Shown piece by piece: positions 45,101 through 50,912 of a stretch of DNA of 64,000 nt (the first letter of the stretch is position 1; each line of letters begins with the position of its first letter). This stretch comes from Stictocephala bisonia (Eukaryota; Arthropoda; Insecta; Hemiptera; Membracidae). The position numbers and the translations under genes are program-made. The stretch covers positions 3,866,668 through 3,930,667 of the forward strand of contig JAQJVL010000029.1 in the NCBI GenBank assembly GCA_035578905.1, in the 5' to 3' direction. Below the pieces are notes generated by a model. That model was given only the letters and a program-made list of their open reading frames with translations. It made no database searches and was not told where the DNA came from.

Positions 45101-47023
45101 AAGAAGATTGTGAACTGATTGTCACGCCAACAAAAACACCTCAAAAAAATATAAAACAAAAAATGTCAGTTAATTTTTATCTTAATTTTGACTATGTTTT
45201 TATCAAAATAAAGAAAAAACTGCCTCCAGAGGAGATTTGTGGATAACACAACTGATTTCAAATTCCTAGTATGCTTAAATGAACAAACTAAAAAAAAAAA
45301 AAAAATAGTATTTATAAATATATTCAAAGAGAGTTAATAAACAGCAATAAGTTAAGATCAACAACTTACTAAACTTTTGGAATGGGTGGAACTTACTAAA
45401 AAATAAATGTAACACTTATTTACTATAAAACACCTACTGTATTGTAAATGATTTGATGTCCTGTTAAAATAACTAAAAATAATAACTGGCTTTATGCCTG
45501 TAATTTTCATTGCTTGATATTATAAATTCAACTTTAAGCAACATATTTTTAGCATAATAGGTTTTATATAAAAATAAATAATATTTATCCAGGGTTCATA
45601 TTTTAGCACCGATGGAATCATGGATGGTTCAGAGTGAGGCCAAATTACCAACACGATGACAACTGCGCATGCCACTCAGTCATGTTTCTTTGTCACTTAT
45701 TACCGACTAAACTATGCATATTGGTGAAAAAAAGTTTCAACAAAAATAAAGTACCAGTTTTTATCTACAACTTTCCCACTGACGAAACTTACCTGACCAA
45801 AAAATAAAAACTTCCTCAGAGGACGACTTTTGCATGTCTTTTCTCAATTATATGAACTAATTTTTACTTCTATTATATTATTACAAATTAGTTTTATTAC
45901 ATAATCAATTCATACTAACACAGTAAGCATCCACTACTTCTGTATAGTTTTTTTTACAAAATGTTCAATCAGTATTTATTCACTTAAATGCGGTGTAATT
46001 GAATTGTGGCCTCTCAAAACTGAATCTCCAAGGGCTATATGTTTTTAAAGCAGATGGTATTTTTTTTTTTTTAATTATTAACTTATTTTTTTATTTTGTA
46101 CCTTTAATAACAGGCAATAAATATTTTCCCTACCACTTCCATGCGAAAATTTAATTTTATGGTTACTTTCAATCAGCGAGCCGTTTTTATACAGTGCTGT
46201 ACCTCAAAAACTCCCATTTGATTAGCATTCTCAATATGAAATAGAGTATAGATAGTTTATAGTAGTATATGTGTAACAGCTGAAATATTTGTTAAAACAT
46301 TTTTACTATAAAAACTTCACTCGGCAGTTCAAATGGGCCAGCAGTGTGAACTTTATTCAACAAGTGAAGTACCGACCGTTAGCTCTGTGTGGAATTCGAA
46401 CCTTGGAACAGCCCTCCGCAGTTCAAAGACTTAGACACTGAGCCACCACGCCAGCAAATAAAATTGTAGTGGCCAATTTATAGATAACTTTGAGTATCCA
46501 GGGGTCAGTTTATTTCTTGTGGTTTGTTAATAAGATATGACTTTGTTTAAGGCACTGTCAATATTATGTTGAGATAATAAATGGTAATAATTTATTTAAT
46601 TGTTATTAAATTGACAAAGTATGACGGAGTAAAATATTTTCATTAAATGTGTTGTAAAATGGACAAATTTATGTAAGCTAATGATGTGTAGGCATGGTGA
46701 TGATGCTGGGAGAAATGTGTCCAGCCACGCCATCTACTACTTCCATGTCCTGTGAAGACCGGGCCAAACTAGAGCTGGTGCAGTACCAGTCGGAAGCCAC
46801 AGCTCCTCTAGACCAGTGTCCCATGGCATGGTGGGCCCACATATCAACCAAATGTCCTCACCTGTCTCGCCTGGCTGCTCAGTATACTTGCATCCCTCCT
46901 GCTGCAGTTCCGTCATGCTGCATCGCAGTAGACACTCAACTCACCTATGTGACCAAGAGAGCAAATCTCTTCCCTGAAATCATCGATAGGATAATCTTCC
47001 TTAATGCCAATCACTCATTGTAA
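20981..47023 (+). CDS. hAT-transposase-derived protein with two BED zinc fingers
   Basis: Spliced from nine exons (20981-21185, 25060-25631, 28894-29214, 29935-30159, 30764-30895, 39361-39567, 41977-42134, 43367-43575, 46692-47023); all junctions are GT..AG and phases join cleanly to about 786 aa. Order: BED finger 1 (C23, C26, H42, H48), BED finger 2 (C119, C122, H138, H143), acidic linker, hAT core (about 275-610), hATC region (about 715-785, with WW at 723-724). Family members are nuclear DNA-binding proteins (ZBED/DREF type). Residues at the D-D-E positions read E347, A415 and C752, so transposition is not expected. No terminal inverted repeats border the gene and its introns are full of other elements, as for an old host gene. 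The start is the first ATG of the open exon; an untranslated 5' exon is possible. Confidence 0.85.
21186..23515. other. first half of intron 1 of the BED/hAT gene, no element recognised
   Basis: AT-rich. No coding pattern beyond short chance frames. A GC-richer piece at 22430-22580 was not identified. Confidence 0.45.
23521..24858 (-). mobile_element. mariner element
   Basis: Terminal inverted repeats of about 26 bases, ACGAGGGTCGTCCAGAAAGT at the left and its complement ACTTTCTGGACGACCCTCGT at the right, with TA or a decayed TA at the edges. Length of about 1.34 kb and a single minus-strand transposase fit a full-length mariner. It lies in intron 1 of the BED/hAT gene, antisense to it. Confidence 0.92.
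23623..24695 (-). pseudogene. mariner transposase, inactivated
   Basis: Start MAAPIENSAKCEVRSVIRVL at 24695. A helix-turn-helix region is followed by GRPSLVTEEL. The catalytic parts are present: VTGDETWVSY (first Asp), LIHDNALPHAS (second Asp) and YSPDLAPSDYHL (third Asp) with 34 residues between the last two, i.e. DD34D. FLPRGETIN and RRAIQNKRRGML are mariner landmarks. An in-frame TGA after AIPDVS (about 24377) and a frameshift near 23935-23945, at a run of T, break it. The full length would be about 350 residues. Divergence is slight, so loss of function looks fairly recent. Confidence 0.9.
25060..25631 (+). CDS. BED/hAT-derived gene, exon 2 (BED finger 2)
   Basis: Acceptor TTTATTTTAG; the split codon with exon 1 gives Val69. 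IYWKCYGFP, then C119-x2-C122 and H138-x4-H143 form a second BED finger. A long acidic, low-complexity linker rich in Glu, Asn, Ser and Ile follows. Donor GAG|GTAACC, phase 0. Confidence 0.85.
25803..26429 (-). pseudogene. LINE endonuclease domain fragment
   Basis: MNIQGFKNKTIILESFLMNQ, NIEIVGLSEHWL, GGTLIITHNSLKVRN, IIVVTIYHPLSGD and VIGGDFNLKFDV form the exonuclease-endonuclease-phosphatase pattern of non-LTR elements (N.qg...K...le.f.....di...sEhWl; GG..i......; YrpP.....F; ..GGDFN). The open frame is about 208 codons, ending before the later His motifs. No reverse transcriptase follows in the expected direction. Lies in intron 2 of the BED/hAT gene. Confidence 0.8.
26690..27480 (-). pseudogene. 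LINE reverse-transcriptase fragment
   Basis: Read on the minus strand in changing frames: KIIAILKPSKDSELAEIYHP, IALLSVCCKLPNRLINNRI, IPVDQAGFRPGQKCHT, then DHDTVWIKGMLHKL, DGLPQGSVLAPLL and FIYADDIAL. These are reverse-transcriptase motifs of Jockey/CR1-like LINEs in the right order, including the YADD box (about 26740). Several frameshifts and stops. It lies upstream of the endonuclease fragment in the same orientation, the reverse of the normal order, so the two are separate insertions or rearranged. Confidence 0.8.
28894..29214 (+). CDS. BED/hAT-derived gene, exon 3 (hAT core start)
   Basis: Acceptor AAATCTGCAG. Encodes residues 260-366. MQLPDIVEGRGFQRLIATL and PCEIPSKSKLIEEVIPRVYD are the standard hAT opening (lP...ve..gF..l...l.p.y.iPsr..l....ip..y). 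The segment CVEEWESITGESYVTFSVNY aligns with the D-x-W strand; Glu347 stands where the first catalytic Asp is expected. Donor CAG|GTAAGT, phase 0. Confidence 0.85.
29695..29739 (+). CDS. possible 45-base cassette exon
   Basis: It has acceptor CCCCACAG and donor AAG|GTAATT, and would insert 15 residues (AVILMGGKMTKGVPK) in frame between exons 3 and 4. Family alignment is better without it: EKDDLLSSKVL follows the core strand directly, as in ZBED1-like proteins. It is either an alternative exon or a chance pair of splice sites. Confidence 0.25.
29935..30159 (+). CDS. BED/hAT-derived gene, exon 4
   Basis: Acceptor TGGTTTTCAG. Encodes residues 367-441: HTSSDSSFWEMVFNNLIEEW, then VVVCATTRQELL and LVVVPCLVHTLQ. 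Canonical hAT proteins have VtDNa.NM and PC.aHtLnL here. The PC..HTLQ block is kept, but the catalytic Asp position is Ala415. Donor CAG|GTTTGT, phase 0. Confidence 0.85.
30764..30895 (+). CDS. BED/hAT-derived gene, exon 5
   Basis: Acceptor GCATTTTCAG; residues 442-485, including EIIEKCRTLIYLIYKTN, the helical segment after HTLQ in hAT proteins. The donor could be after ATG (GTGGTA) or three bases later (GTACGA); both keep phase 0 and differ by one Val. Confidence 0.8.
31030..31900. other. part of intron 5; contains a minisatellite-like stretch
   Basis: At 31270-31385 degenerate units such as GGTATTGACCCACCCATACA resemble the 19.6-kb minisatellite in reverse orientation. The rest is AT-rich; an AT dinucleotide run at 31893-31911 borders the Helitron end. 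Confidence 0.5.
32150..33812 (-). pseudogene. Helitron PIF1-like helicase part
   Basis: From the minus strand: YEIPEHFVWTNGQW, IGRIFTVSPSDIERYYLRVL, LLHVRGPLSFEDIRTVDG (linker before the helicase), then GPGGSGKT (Walker A, 33060-33083), ADLIIWDEVSM (Walker B), IIVFGGDFLR, KLTKNMRA and, in another frame after 32247, LPPHKLIIKKNAIIMLIRNL. Breaks: TAA in the NLND/QKAIT junction (about 33150), a stop just after GGDF (about 32710). The last helicase motifs (the T.NKsQGqT type) are missing, so the C-terminus was deleted before the 3' end. Confidence 0.85.
34414..34620 (+). pseudogene. Penelope-like element C-terminal fragment (right arm)
   Basis: IIHKCKKSQFLNTLEELEIY, KSYKYHPNDTLNEKLNYG and then a TAG at 34618-34620. 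This matches the end of the GIY-YIG part in Penelope-like proteins (..lNtlE.lEI.k.......lN.q......lf..i). The mirror copy is on the minus strand in the left arm. Confidence 0.65.
34835..34885 (+). ncRNA. degenerate hammerhead-like motif in Penelope-like 3' UTR
   Basis: TTGATAATGACCCAATGAGGTCGAAAC has a GACC/GGTC stem and GAAAC, but the CUGANGA box is changed to TTGATAAT. A mirror copy lies on the minus strand at about 33875-33912. Probably inactive. Confidence 0.35.
34937..35499 (-). pseudogene. Helitron Rep domain, C-terminal part
   Basis: MVHGPCGYINQNSPCMKEGT and GYPIYRRRDDG belong to the Cys-rich segment after the HUH motif; SIKSVKYLYKYVYKGYD carries the two-tyrosine motif (Y-x3-Y, K, G) of Helitron Rep; FLSCRYVSPPRRCGAYL follows. 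Frameshift near 35300 separates the two parts. The catalytic Tyr pair lies at about 35224-35250. Confidence 0.85.
35552..37069 (-). pseudogene. Helitron Rep domain, N-terminal and HUH part
   Basis: A long open frame of 505 codons with CIHCSAKLFAGE, MYHTIGSLPPPGVAPSYAGL, DRHNPYAQLFK, DPLCYPLLFPLGDSGW, SRLAFIRSHQKELRADTYKG, LPSTYIGSPRNMLQNYQDSM, FVTATCNPKWPEI and finally FQKRGLPHCHILLIL, the HUH nickase motif (HCH, about 35610-35636). The frame remains open upstream to about 37277 (Arg/Gln-rich AQRNRRQNRLHAHQQQR), stopped there by TGA. The true start probably lies in that stretch or in an upstream exon. Its length suggests recent activity of the family. Confidence 0.88.
37526..37597. repeat. 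two-copy 35-36-bp tandem duplication
   Basis: TTTGTTTTGATTTATTTAAT and the following TCACATGTTACAGCTG are repeated directly twice with no visible difference. Confidence 0.9.
37600..38695. other. intron 5 of the BED/hAT gene, no element recognised
   Basis: AT-rich, with homopolymer runs. Part of it may belong to the 5' end of the Helitron, which could not be delimited. Confidence 0.4.
38699..38944. mobile_element. candidate piggyBac-like MITE
   Basis: Left end CACGTTCACTGCTGAC resembles the ends of the two TTAA-flanked elements at 56.2 and 56.7 kb; the right end CCACAGTGAAAGG is its imperfect inverse, followed by TTAA (38945-38948). The left TTAA is mutated. About 246 bases without coding capacity. 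Confidence 0.5.
39165..39305 (-). mobile_element. SINE 3' part, reverse orientation
   Basis: AAGACGCTGATCG, ATGAGCGAATGTGAGAGGTG, GTTACTATCTAAGTTCGAC: reverse complement of the tail half of the SINE at 15728. It ends about 50 bases before exon 6, so its edge adjoins the branch-point/polypyrimidine region. Confidence 0.7.
39361..39567 (+). CDS. BED/hAT-derived gene, exon 6
   Basis: Acceptor TTTTTTGCAG; residues 486-554. DNHKVWLSTYSMLEALLARR replaces the usual D..TRWNSty.Ml.rll..r, and DQDWTLIEDVITVLEPFK matches the e.w.l......L.pF. segment. The usual TRWNS is changed to VWLST. Donor AAG|GTCAGT, phase 0. It lies 8.5 kb from exon 5, separated by the Helitron. Confidence 0.85.
39897..40135 (+). 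mobile_element. tRNA-derived SINE, copy 2
   Basis: GGTCGGTAGCATAG head and AAAAGTTCGATTCCAATC (B-box-like), followed by TTAGCTGATAACCACCGCCG and CATTTGTCATTGGGCTATTA. It lacks the terminal GCGTCTTAAGA tail. In intron 6 of the BED/hAT gene. Confidence 0.78.
40430..41238 (-). mobile_element. LINE 3' end with C-terminal coding part
   Basis: Minus-strand frame from 41238 to a stop at 40795: MWNPFYSTYEDEVERIQKRF, LRYLFYKSFNVYTYLIPYSE, LLDMFGFERLSQRRLVMGQV, then FRMMRDYNSMLSAGIEIDIF and FKYKCLMFFKSH. This is the post-RT tail of Jockey-like LINEs (W.P......iE.vQrkFlr, l.l..L..RR, ...R....yN......diF). A 3' UTR of about 350 bases with a T-rich (antisense A-rich) end at about 40430 follows. It is 5'-truncated. 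In intron 6 of the BED/hAT gene. Confidence 0.75.
41330..41445. repeat. small palindrome
   Basis: CGGTCAGAAGGTTTAAGCAT then AGGAACCTTCTGACCG form an inverted repeat of about 15 bp with a short loop, next to repeated CCAATCATACG units. At 41761-41787 another hairpin, GGGTTGGCTCATG / TAAGCCAACCC, occurs. No gene. Confidence 0.6.
41977..42134 (+). CDS. BED/hAT-derived gene, exon 7
   Basis: Acceptor TTACTTCAG; residues 555-606. EERTPLVSLLRPLLRQLVSS matches the a.t..ls.e..ptl....p.l..l segment. Donor GAAAA|GTATAT, phase 2. Confidence 0.8.
42135..43366. other. intron 7 of the BED/hAT gene, no element recognised
   Basis: AT-rich. Nothing coding; the frames in it lack domains. Confidence 0.45.
43367..43575 (+). 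CDS. BED/hAT-derived gene, exon 8
   Basis: Acceptor GATGTTTTAG. Joining phase 2 gives KYSDSDLNQLLNIATTLDPR, matching the 'r....a..LDPRFK' block of hAT proteins exactly (LDPRFKSL). Lys-rich end (PEKKKPR) may act as a nuclear localisation signal. Donor TTAG|GTGTGT, phase 1. Confidence 0.85.
43995..46251 (+). mobile_element. candidate DNA transposon in intron 8
   Basis: CTATACTCTATTTCACGTTGAGAATGC (43995 on) is the inverse of GCATTCTCAATATGAAATAGAGTATAG (ending 46251) with two differences. Weaker inverted similarity continues inward (AAACACAGCGCT against AGCACTGT). About 2.26 kb. The plus strand inside encodes a degenerate helix-turn-helix-type N-terminus (44905-45240). No catalytic domain was found, so it is non-autonomous or internally deleted. 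Confidence 0.5.
44905..45243 (+). pseudogene. degenerate N-terminal transposase-like fragment (ER(K/R)..LNVY type)
   Basis: Starting at ATG 44905 (MEKKPK), after stops, FKSGERKTVLNV then a stop and RSSSKSVTQ appear; later ELGLKNYKLRKEE and LIVTPTKTPQKNIK. Proteins beginning with 'GER..vLnVY.f', a winged-helix 'sertvrri..E', and a basic 'p.k.r..' linker are common in insect DNA transposons with DDE nucleases; this fits that pattern with an A-run expansion (45020-45040) in the middle. Family name is not certain. A related start is in the element at 50913-52923. Confidence 0.4.
46310..46460 (-). mobile_element. tRNA-derived SINE (second family)
   Basis: On the minus strand GCTGGCGTGGTGGCTCAGTG (A-box-like) and CCAAGGTTCGAATTCCACAC (B-box GGTTCGAATTCC) lie at the usual spacing for a tRNA-derived head. 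The body runs to about 46310 (CCATTTGAACTGCCGAGTG). Different from the SINE at 15728. Directly before exon 9. Confidence 0.65.
46692..47023 (+). CDS. BED/hAT-derived gene, exon 9 (hATC region)
   Basis: Acceptor ATGTGTAG; the split Gly codon continues the frame to TAA at 47021-47023. LELVQYQSEATAPLDQCPMA, WWAHISTKCPHLSRLAAQY and then RANLFPEIIDRIIFLNAN form the hATC dimerisation region. The usual pSER.FS..g motif is replaced by VPSCCIAVDTQL, so the third catalytic position (Glu) is Cys752. An AATAAA overlaps the stop codon (47023-47028), so a very short 3' UTR is possible; another ATAATAAA is near 47398. Confidence 0.85.
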
Positions 47024-47029
47024 ATAAAA

Positions 47030-47565
47030 TATAAATGCTGCCGTAATAGTTGTCTATAGTGATTTATTGACATCTTGCATAAGTTTCAGAGTTTCAGCAT
47101 TTTCTGAATGTAAAAAAAAAAAATAATTTGCTTTGGTATTAGGTTATGTTGATTTTAACATAACTTTCCAAGTTTAAATCACTTTGTATAGTTGAAAAGA
47201 ATATAATTTCCATGGGGGGGGGGGAGGTTTGAGTGATCAGAATATCAGGTTATTTCTTGCCTGGTGTTTACTGTTTAGCCAGCACGAATTTATTTTATAT
47301 AAGATCAATGTTAAACTTTCTTAAATCAAGCATAAAACATCTTTACTGGAAGTACTTAAAAGCATTTTTTATCAGTATCTGATCTAACAAATTTTATAAT
47401 AAATGCGTAATGTTGGTTGCTTTTTGGTTTTTTTTTTCATTTTCATGGTATTTTTATTTCAACTCATTTTTTGATAGGAATTCATGATTTTTAGCCCCTG
47501 AACTGAAAAGGTGAAAAGTTAGAAATATTTAGACTAAACTGTCAACAGAACTTAGGTTTAAGTGG
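47030..47565. other. 3' flank of the BED/hAT gene
   Basis: AT-rich; a run of G (47212-47222) and of T (47422-47432) occur. No gene. Confidence 0.45.
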
Positions 47566-47571
47566 CCGGTG

Positions 47572-47692
47572 TCATAACTAGAATCTACATTTTCCGGTGA
47601 CAATCGCGTCAAGATACTATCTACAATATTTGTACAAGATATTGTAGATAGTACCTTGACGCGGTTGTCACCGGAAAATGTAGATTCTAGTC
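47572..47692. mobile_element. foldback MITE (CTAG-ended), copy 2
   Basis: CTAGAATCTACATTTTCCGG with following bases, and the reverse complement ending CCGGAAAATGTAGATTCTAG. Same family as 4472-4606 but without the 22-base loop sequence. Both copies are preceded by the same flank, GCCGGTGTCATAA, so the element extends about 25 bases further left. Confidence 0.82.
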
Positions 47693-47812
47693 AAACAGTC
47701 AACAGTTGAAATTTCATGTTATCGTTTTGTTTTTTCACAATATGTTTAGGTATTAAAATACCATCTTCGCGTGAAGAATAAAATATTATGTTGTTTAGGG
47801 TAAACTGTACAG

Positions 47813-49338
47813 TAGGGGTGTGCGAGTACTCGTAACTTCGAGTATTTGATCGAGTATTTTATTACTCGAACTCGGCTCGAAGCTTCTGAAACTACTCGAA
47901 GTTCGATCGAGTAGTTGTATTTCACGAAATATCAGATTTACATCTTAATTTAGTTTCAAGAGTAAACAGTTTTATAAGTTATGAATAAAAAATGTCCGCT
48001 TCCTTGTGTTTTATTTTACCCTTAATCATATGTTAACAGTTTGGTACGCGTAATTATGAACTAAACAATACGCCTAAGAATAGGTAGTACACGATGACAG
48101 TCAAATGAACTAGTCGACGTAGTGAACGAGTTCGTTCATTATGATTTGAACTAGTTCAATTCAAAGTGAACAACAGAGCTGGGAAGGAAGTGATCACGCA
48201 TGTTGGTTATCCGAGTCTACTAGTCACTTGTAACCTAACCTAAAATAGCGTGAATAAAACAGAAGTGCAGGTTATAGTGTCTTTATGACCCAAGAAAGGG
48301 AACGAGAGATCTGGTTCAAGGTGCTCAAAAAGACCTGTTACCGATACAAATATAATAGTCTGTACGCCATGGAAATTATGCATATTTCGTTCATATCAAT
48401 AATACCGCTCAATCAAAAGGGTAGTGAGAACGGGTCCCTTTAGATCCCAAGAATCAAACTTCCCATCTTTTCTAGGCTCATTTATCGAAATAGTTTCAAG
48501 TTGCACACATTTCATTACCGATCATAATTTAAAAACTAATTCATCCTAAGCGACTTTAACATTTATTTTTAGTAAACCTGCTTAGTTATTATTATCAATC
48601 GATTTAACTACAGTCTTTGTCATCCAGATTTTCAAATTTGATTATATAATTCACAGCTTATTTCCGGTTAGTTGTAACCTTGTTATTACTGAATTAAATA
48701 CCCACAGAATACAAATCCACTCTTATTGGCGTGTACACAATCAATTTTTTGTTTAGAGGAGGCATTCTGAAAGAAAATGACTGCATTTGGTGATTACGCC
48801 TGAATTTTAGTATCCGTTTGGTTGGATGCAGCTTTTGCCAACAAGCTTCACTACGTTTTCGCGGTACACTTTGAACTGAACCACCAGATAAATATATCGG
48901 CCGGCTGTGAAACAGTATAATTGGTTTGCATAGAAAATCTGATCTGTGATATGAGTGAACAGATTAAATCTTTATAATCTACGTTGTTTCAATTAATAAT
49001 ATACTTTCTTAGTTTCTTTCATCATATTAGTTATGAAAAAGGGAAAAAGGTTAAAGAAAACAATGCCACAAAATATCGGAAGGCAGGAAGTAAAACGTTT
49101 TATTTATCAAATGTTACAGTTACAAACAACAAATCAAAATTATTGTGTTCAGTTTAGATGTATATATTTACGAATCTGGCAAAACTTAACATAGGCTTAG
49201 GATGGTGTCTGCCTTTTTGCAGTTTGTCTTAGGTGAACAGGAAATCCTTCTGTAGATACTCGCTCGAAAATACTCGATATTCAAAAAAAATGCCAACTAC
49301 TCAACTGGAACTCAAAAATCACTACTCGCACACCCCTA
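47813..49338. mobile_element. non-autonomous hAT-like element with TSD CTGTACAG
   Basis: Terminal repeats TAGGGGTGTGCGAGTA and TACTCGCACACCCCTA are exact inverses, flanked by the octamer CTGTACAG on both sides (47805-47812, 49339-49346). Subterminal sequence is packed with CGAGTA / TACTCG hexamers. 1526 bases; no transposase frame seen, so mobilised in trans if at all. Confidence 0.88.
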
Positions 49339-49364
49339 CTGTACAGTAAATGAATCTTACTATT

Positions 49365-49545
49365 ACATAAAAATCTAATAGTGTCTGTCTGTGTTACTCA
49401 ATCACGCAAAAAAGTACTGGACTCATTCAGCTGAAATTTTGCATGGACATTCTTAGGGTCTCTGGTTATCACACAGACCTATCTTTATTTTGAAATTCCA
49501 TCATGGCACTGCCCCAGGGACTCAAAGAAGTATAGATGCAAGACC
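49365..49545. repeat. possible element fragment (CTGTCTGTGTTACTCAATCACGC type)
   Basis: AATAGTGTCTGTCTGTG, TTACTCAATCACGC, GCTGAAATTTTGCATGGACAT: a phrase common in insect repeats. The family is not resolved and the bounds are approximate. Confidence 0.35.
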
Positions 49546-49549
49546 TATA

Positions 49550-50910
49550 GCAATACCAATTTATGTTGTCTTTGACAATGAAAGGTGTCATTCAATAAAA
49601 ATTTAAATTATTGGATTATTAAAGTTCTTTTCTACAAATTATATAATTTGACAATTGTTTATAATAGTTTCTACGGTAACTAGAAAAGACGGTAGGTATC
49701 ACAACGAGGCATCACAGTAGACATGTGACGTTACATGGACGAAATAAGCTGATTTGTTTATTCTATTAATACTGGTAACTAAATCTACCAATAACATAGA
49801 AGCATTCAGCTAAATAGTTATCAAATTATGTACAACTTGCCAGCAGGAATTGTAACTACGGGAATTAGAACAGTACTTTTGTGTTTATTTTTACCATTTC
49901 GCCCATGGGAGGTGCATGTGATATCTACCGTCTTTTTTTCTAGGTACCGTGTTTTGAAGTAAATACCGTACCAAACCTAACGACAATGCACTTTTGCATT
50001 ATACAAATGCAAGTAGGTACATACCGTACCAAACCTAGAGTTAACTTATTTCATCATTTATTGTATTACTGAACGCAATAAGCACAATATAAATCAATGT
50101 GAACCCCATACGAAGGACGGGTACTGCGCTAATGTATTATAAATTAGTCATAAAAATTAAATACATATAGGTCTGTTACGTTTAGTTATTGTAGAATGCT
50201 TTTCACAGAAGACTGTTGCAGTTTTGTTTATAATCTCTTTTATTTGTGCTAAAGTAAAAAAATAAACTTTCTGATGAATGTTTATAATCATTCGTGTACC
50301 ATTGTCAAAGTTCTAGACAACTGTTTACAAAGCGGTTTTTCATATTTGAAAGGTATCAAATCGACTTGTATTAATATTGACCTAATATTAATTTTTGAAA
50401 CTGGAAAAATGTTAATGTGTAGTACAAGCTTTAAACTAAAATAACCAAAAACAACCAACATTCTCCATTATAATATTTACAAAATTACAAGTCAAACTTA
50501 ATTTTTTTGAAAAATATGCAAAATATTGGCTGTGTGAAAGTGTTATTTGTTTAACATGTAAATAAATAGTTCTACTGTTTGACCTTGTACATAACTGCGC
50601 ACTATGATAACTCTACAAACAAAATAAAACTAACTAATTATATACTTTACAACTACAAAAAATGTAGGCAGTAAAAACAAATTAATAACTGTGCTATTAG
50701 TAACAATGTAAATGATAACCAAATGGACGTTCCCATTCTTTTAGTCTGTCAAAGGCTGAAGTTGGCATTACTTGAGTCAGTCATGTACAGTGCCGTAAGG
50801 TGCAGCTATCTTGCAGATAATGTTATAACTACAAGCATTGACTATGGAAACAAGAAGAATACCCGCTCTTATTGGTTACGTGAAGCCGGGTTTACTAACT
50901 GTTTGATGAA
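49550..50910. other. no gene recognised
   Basis: AT-rich. Direct repetition of ACCGTACCAAACCTA (49969-50037) is noted. The frame at 50723-50917 has no domain. Confidence 0.4.
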
Positions 50911-50912
50911 AT

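Noticed and set aside
46310..46460. tRNA gene on the minus strand
   Set aside because: Same reason: tRNA-like head of a SINE without a full acceptor stem.
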